A DNA stretch of 64,000 nt from Streptomyces sp. yr375 (GTDB lineage Bacteria; Actinomycetota; Actinomycetes; Streptomycetales; Streptomycetaceae). A model generated the notes under the pieces. That model saw only the letters and a program-made list of their open reading frames with translations. It searched no databases and was not told the DNA's origin. A program made the translations under genes and the position numbers. Shown here one piece after another: positions 61,495 through 64,000 of this stretch (positions are counted from its first letter, which is position 1; the number at the start of each line of letters is the position of its first letter). Where the stretch lies: positions 33,094 to 97,093 of the forward strand of contig NZ_FOFF01000032.1 of NCBI RefSeq assembly GCF_900110755.1, given 5' to 3'.

Positions 61495-62247
61495 GTGACA
61501 TTCGGTGAGCAGCCGGCGTATCTGCGTGTCGCGGGTGATCTCCGCAAGAAGATCGCCGACGGGTCGCTGCCACCCCACACCCGGCTCCCGTCCCAGGCGA
61601 GAATCCGCGAGGAGTACGGCGTCTCCGACACCGTCGCTCTCGAGGCGCGCAAGGTGCTGATGGCGGAGGGGCTGGTCGAGGGCCGTTCCGGTTCCGGCAC
61701 GTATGTGCGTGAGCGTCCCGTGCCGCGTCGTATCGCCCGCTCCGGTTATCGCCCCGTCAGCGGTGCCACGCCGTTCCGGCAGGAGCAGGCCGAGGGGCAC
61801 ACACGCGGGACATGGGAGTCCAGCAGTGAGCAGGTCGAGGCGGGTGTCGCCGTCGCGGAGCGGTTGGACATCCAGGCCTGTGATCGCGTGATGCGCACGA
61901 AGTACGTCTTTCGGGAGGCCGGTGAGGTGATGATGCTGTCCACCTCGTGGGAGCCCCTCGCCGTCACCGGCCGCACTCCCGTCATGCTGCCGGAGGAGGG
62001 GCCGCTCGGCGGCATGGGCGTCGTCGAGCGGATGCGCGCCATCGACGTCATCGTCGACAACGTCACGGAGGAGGTCGGCGCCCGGCCCGGTCTCGCCGAG
62101 GAACTGCTCTCGCTCGGCGGCGTCCCGGGGCATGTCGTCCTGGTCGTCCACCGTACGTACTACGCCTCCGGCCGCCCGGTCGAGACGGCCGACGTGGTGA
62201 TCCCGGCCGATCGTTACCGGGTCGCCTACCACCTGCCGGTGAAGTAG
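61495..62247 (+). CDS. GntR-family regulator of the HutC/UTRA type
   Basis: 250-aa regulator: GntR winged helix at residues 5-75 (PAYLRVAGDLRKKIADGSLPPHTRLPSQARIREEYGVSDTVALEARKVLMAEGLVEGRSGSGTYVRERP-type sequence, all typical) and a UTRA ligand-binding domain at about 95-245 (VFREAGEVMMLSTSWEP, MRAIDVIVDNVTEEVGARP). It resembles the GntR/KorSA-like regulators of Streptomyces. Ligand unknown. GTG start follows GGGAG. Short-lived regulation of a neighbour is possible; no target gene is obvious. Confidence 0.92.
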   Translation: MTFGEQPAYLRVAGDLRKKIADGSLPPHTRLPSQARIREEYGVSDTVALEARKVLMAEGLVEGRSGSGTYVRERPVPRRIARSGYRPVSGATPFRQEQAEGHTRGTWESSSEQVEAGVAVAERLDIQACDRVMRTKYVFREAGEVMMLSTSWEPLAVTGRTPVMLPEEGPLGGMGVVERMRAIDVIVDNVTEEVGARPGLAEELLSLGGVPGHVVLVVHRTYYASGRPVETADVVIPADRYRVAYHLPVK

Positions 62248-62711
62248 GCGTGCTGCGGCCGCAGTAGCGGGCGGGGTGAGCAGGGCCTGTCCCGGGGGGA
62301 GTTGGTGGGCGCTGGGGCGGCGTTGGGGCAGAGGTGCGGTCCCGGGGTGGTAGCGCATTCGCGCGGGCGGCGCACACCCTTCCGGCAGTTGCCCCTGGTA
62401 TCCGCCGGCCGCGGGGCCGCCCGCGTTCCGTCGTAATCCGGTCGTTCCGCTCTGTTCTCGCAGGTCGTCCGGTATGTGCCCGGACCCCCGCCAACCTGAC
62501 TCATCGGGGTGCGCGCAGGGCGCGTTCGTCCCCGTGCGCCCCCTGCGTCTTGGCTGGTTGCGTACCTCTTTGTGCAAAGTCGTGTTCGTTGCGTGAAGGT
62601 AAGGCGTACGCTCGGGCATATGCGGATTGCGGTTTCCTTGAAAGGCGGGGCGCGAGGCGTACCGCGTACGGGATCCGGGCAGGCCGGGGCGGGAAGGGGG
62701 CGTGGGGGGCG
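62248..62711. other. 464-base gap before the SPOR-like gene
   Basis: No CDS with family features. It holds a CTGCGGCCGCAG palindrome (62254-62265) after the GntR gene and a possible promoter near 62560-62612 (TTTGTGCAAA palindrome at 62568-62577 and TACGCT at 62607-62612) for the small gene at 62712. Confidence 0.4.
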
Positions 62712-62939
62712 ATGAACGACAGCACCATCTCTCTGCCCTGGCTCGTCATAAGGCAGGACGACAACGGCAATCGCTACAGCGTGGGCAGGTACGCGACGCG
62801 GGCCGAGGCCCAGGAGACCGCCGACACCCTCGAGGGCCGCGGCCACAAGCAGCTCTACTGGGTCGAGCGCGTCGGCCAGGGCCAAGGCCAGGGCGAGGCC
62901 CGGTCGCAGGCGCCGAACGGAGACGGCACCCGGACCTGA
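62712..62939 (+). CDS. Small SPOR-like protein
   Basis: 75-aa cytoplasmic protein: LPWLVIRQDDNGNRYSVGRYATRAEAQETADTLEGRGHKQLYWVERV has the beta-alpha-beta pattern of SPOR-like domains (RYATRAEAQETADTLEGRG). The tail is Gln/Gly-rich. Many Streptomyces carry this short ORF; function unknown. GGGGGGCG precedes the ATG at 62712; the frame is open further upstream without support. Confidence 0.65.
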   Translation: MNDSTISLPWLVIRQDDNGNRYSVGRYATRAEAQETADTLEGRGHKQLYWVERVGQGQGQGEARSQAPNGDGTRT

Positions 62940-63019
62940 CGCCCGCCGCCGCGCCGACGTCCCCCACGGTCCCGCCGGCCCTGACTGTCCCGCCGGCCGT
63001 GTCCCGTAGGCTCCGGCGC

Positions 63020-63430
63020 ATGACGGAACGGATCGTGGTCGTGGGAGCCGCCCTGCTCGACGGCGACCGCCTGCTCGCCGCGCGCCGCAGCGCACCGCCG
63101 GAACTCGCCGGACGCTGGGAACTGCCCGGCGGCAAGGTCGAGAAGGGCGAGTCGCCCGAGGCGGCGCTGGTGCGCGAACTGCGCGAGGAACTCGGCGTCG
63201 ACGCCGAGACCGTCGAGCGCGTGCCGGGGGAGTGGCCCCTGAAACCGCCCTACGTCCTCCAGGTGTGGACCGCCCGCCTGCGCCCCGGCTCCGCCGCCCC
63301 CCAACCCCTCCAGGACCACGACGCGCTGCGCTGGCTCGCGCCGGATGAGATCTGGCACGTCGACTGGCTCGACCAGGACGTACCGGCGGTGCGCGAGACG
63401 CTCACGCGGACCCACGCCCGGCCTCGCTGA
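63020..63430 (+). CDS. NUDIX hydrolase (MutT-like)
   Basis: 136-aa NUDIX protein with complete box GGKVEKGESPEAALVRELREELGV (residues 37-60; GX5EX7REXXEEXG). It likely hydrolyses a nucleoside diphosphate derivative such as an oxidised dGTP. TAGGCT seven bases before the ATG and no ribosome site suggest a leaderless message. Unusual: the last ~46 codons recur 557 bases downstream, and the last ~15 codons recur in between; see the repeat entries. Confidence 0.9.
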   Translation: MTERIVVVGAALLDGDRLLAARRSAPPELAGRWELPGGKVEKGESPEAALVRELREELGVDAETVERVPGEWPLKPPYVLQVWTARLRPGSAAPQPLQDHDALRWLAPDEIWHVDWLDQDVPAVRETLTRTHARPR

Positions 63431-63552
63431 ACCGCGCCCGCGCGCCAGCTCGGCTGCGCCCCGCCCCTGGCCCCGATCCCGGCTCCGGGTCCCCGGGCTT
63501 CGGCTCCGATCCCGGCTCCGGGCTCTGGCTCGGTCCTGGCTCCTGCTCCCGG

Positions 63553-63640
63553 CCTCGCGGTACGCGAGACGCTCACGCAGACCGACACCCGGCCCCGCTG
63601 AACCGCGGCCGCACGCCGGCTCGGCTGCGCCCCCGCCCCT
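63553..63640 (+). repeat. Second copy of the NUDIX gene's 3' end
   Basis: GCGGTACGCGAGACGCTCACG to the stop codon and the following GGCTCGGCTGCGCC match 63384-63465, at about 90%. It encodes the ending AVRETLTQTDTRPR and stop but has no start or NUDIX box. Confidence 0.85.
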
Positions 63641-63680
63641 GGCTCCGGTCCCGGCTCCTCGCCCCAGCCCCTGGCCCCTG

Positions 63681-63800
63681 GCCCGGTTCCGGCCTCGGCT
63701 CCGGGTCCCGGCCCCTGGCCCGGTTCCGGCCTCGGCTCCGGGTCCCGGCCCCTGGCCCGGTTCCGGCCTCGGCTCCGGGTCCCGGCCTCTGGCCCGGCTC
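63681..63800. repeat. 37-bp tandem repeat, about three copies
   Basis: GCCCGGTTCCGGCCTCGGCT starts a 37-base unit at 63681, 63718 and 63755, nearly identical; a degenerate fourth begins at 63792. A period of 37 changes frame each copy, so it does not encode a simple repeated peptide. It lies between the second and third copies of the NUDIX 3' end. Confidence 0.85.
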
Positions 63801-63845
63801 CGGTCCCGGCTTCCGGTTTCCGGCTTCCGGTCCCGGCCCCTTGTC

Positions 63846-64000
63846 CCGGCTCCGCCGCCCCCCAACCCCTCCAGGACCACGACGCGCTGCGCTGGCTCGC
63901 GCCGGACGAGATCTGGCACGTCGACTGGCTCGACCAGGACGTACCGGCGGTACGCGAGATGCTCACGCGAACCGACACCCGGCCCCGCTGAACCGCGCCC
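63846..64000 (+). repeat. Third copy of the NUDIX gene's 3' end, reaching the window edge
   Basis: From CCCGGCTCCGCCGCCCC to the stop codon and CGCGCCC it matches 63288-63441 over about 155 bases with roughly ten differences. It encodes RWLAPDEIWHVDWLDQDVPA like the gene. It lacks a start and NUDIX box, so it is not a separate functional gene. It may continue beyond the window. Confidence 0.9.

Noticed and set aside
60016..62619. 867-codon open frame on the minus strand
   Set aside because: It spans three well-supported plus-strand genes and their gaps and shows no motif; high GC opens such frames.
63660..63840. Possible CRISPR array
   Set aside because: Units of 37 bases are directly adjacent without unique spacers, and no cas genes are present.

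Overview
The window is high-GC actinobacterial chromosome, almost certainly Streptomyces. Codons are strongly G/C-ended, rare TTA (bldA-type) codons occur, a WhiB-family protein and SigE-family sigma factors are present, many starts look leaderless, and the gene order fumC / class I fumarase / wbl / glpX / xseAB / ispH / ppgK / ychF is one I know from Streptomyces chromosomes. No rRNA, tRNA or CRISPR array was found.

Layout. 1-1.4 kb (minus): an ECF sigma factor and its membrane partner, cut by the window edge. 1.7-13.2 kb (plus): a Tad/Flp pilus locus with CpaB-like protein, TadZ ATPase, two TadE-type pseudopilins, TadA motor, TadB/TadC platform, a histidine kinase/response regulator pair (each with a TTA codon), Flp pilin, a TadG-like protein, a lipoprotein and an OmpA-domain protein. 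13-22.4 kb: DUF192, DHFR-like protein, a frameshifted methyltransferase, a candidate 6C-type small RNA, a cis-prenyltransferase, PhoH, two tandem lysozyme-fold secreted proteins, an AI-2E-family transporter and ahpD without ahpC. 22.7-24.6 kb: a PATAN-like plus two Roadblock-like proteins. 24.7-29.7 kb (minus): PadR-controlled ABC exporter, SPFH protein with a ribbon-helix-helix partner. 30-35.8 kb: class A PBP, PP2C phosphatase/anti-sigma kinase, DUF402. 35.8-51.6 kb: central metabolism and housekeeping (two fumarases, GlpX, ExoVII, IspH, polyphosphate glucokinase, YchF) with a second sigma/PASTA pair, a LuxR regulator and a small secreted protein.

51.6-55.3 kb is a decayed integrative element: lower GC, an excisionase-like HTH without a normal start, two integrase relics and an intact-looking VapBC pair. 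It starts exactly at the 3' end of ychF, and a second imperfect copy of the ychF 3' end lies at its right border, suggesting integration into ychF. 55.4-59.8 kb holds a lipoprotein and a membrane protein of unknown function that share a C-terminal module, a Crp-type regulator behind a six-copy pentanucleotide repeat, and an HhH protein. 60-64 kb holds a DUF4190-like protein, a GntR regulator, a small SPOR-like protein and a NUDIX gene whose 3' end is repeated twice downstream around a 37-bp tandem repeat.

The main themes are envelope and development (Tad pili, peptidoglycan enzymes, WhiB, bldA codons), redox and carbon metabolism, and one eroded mobile island.
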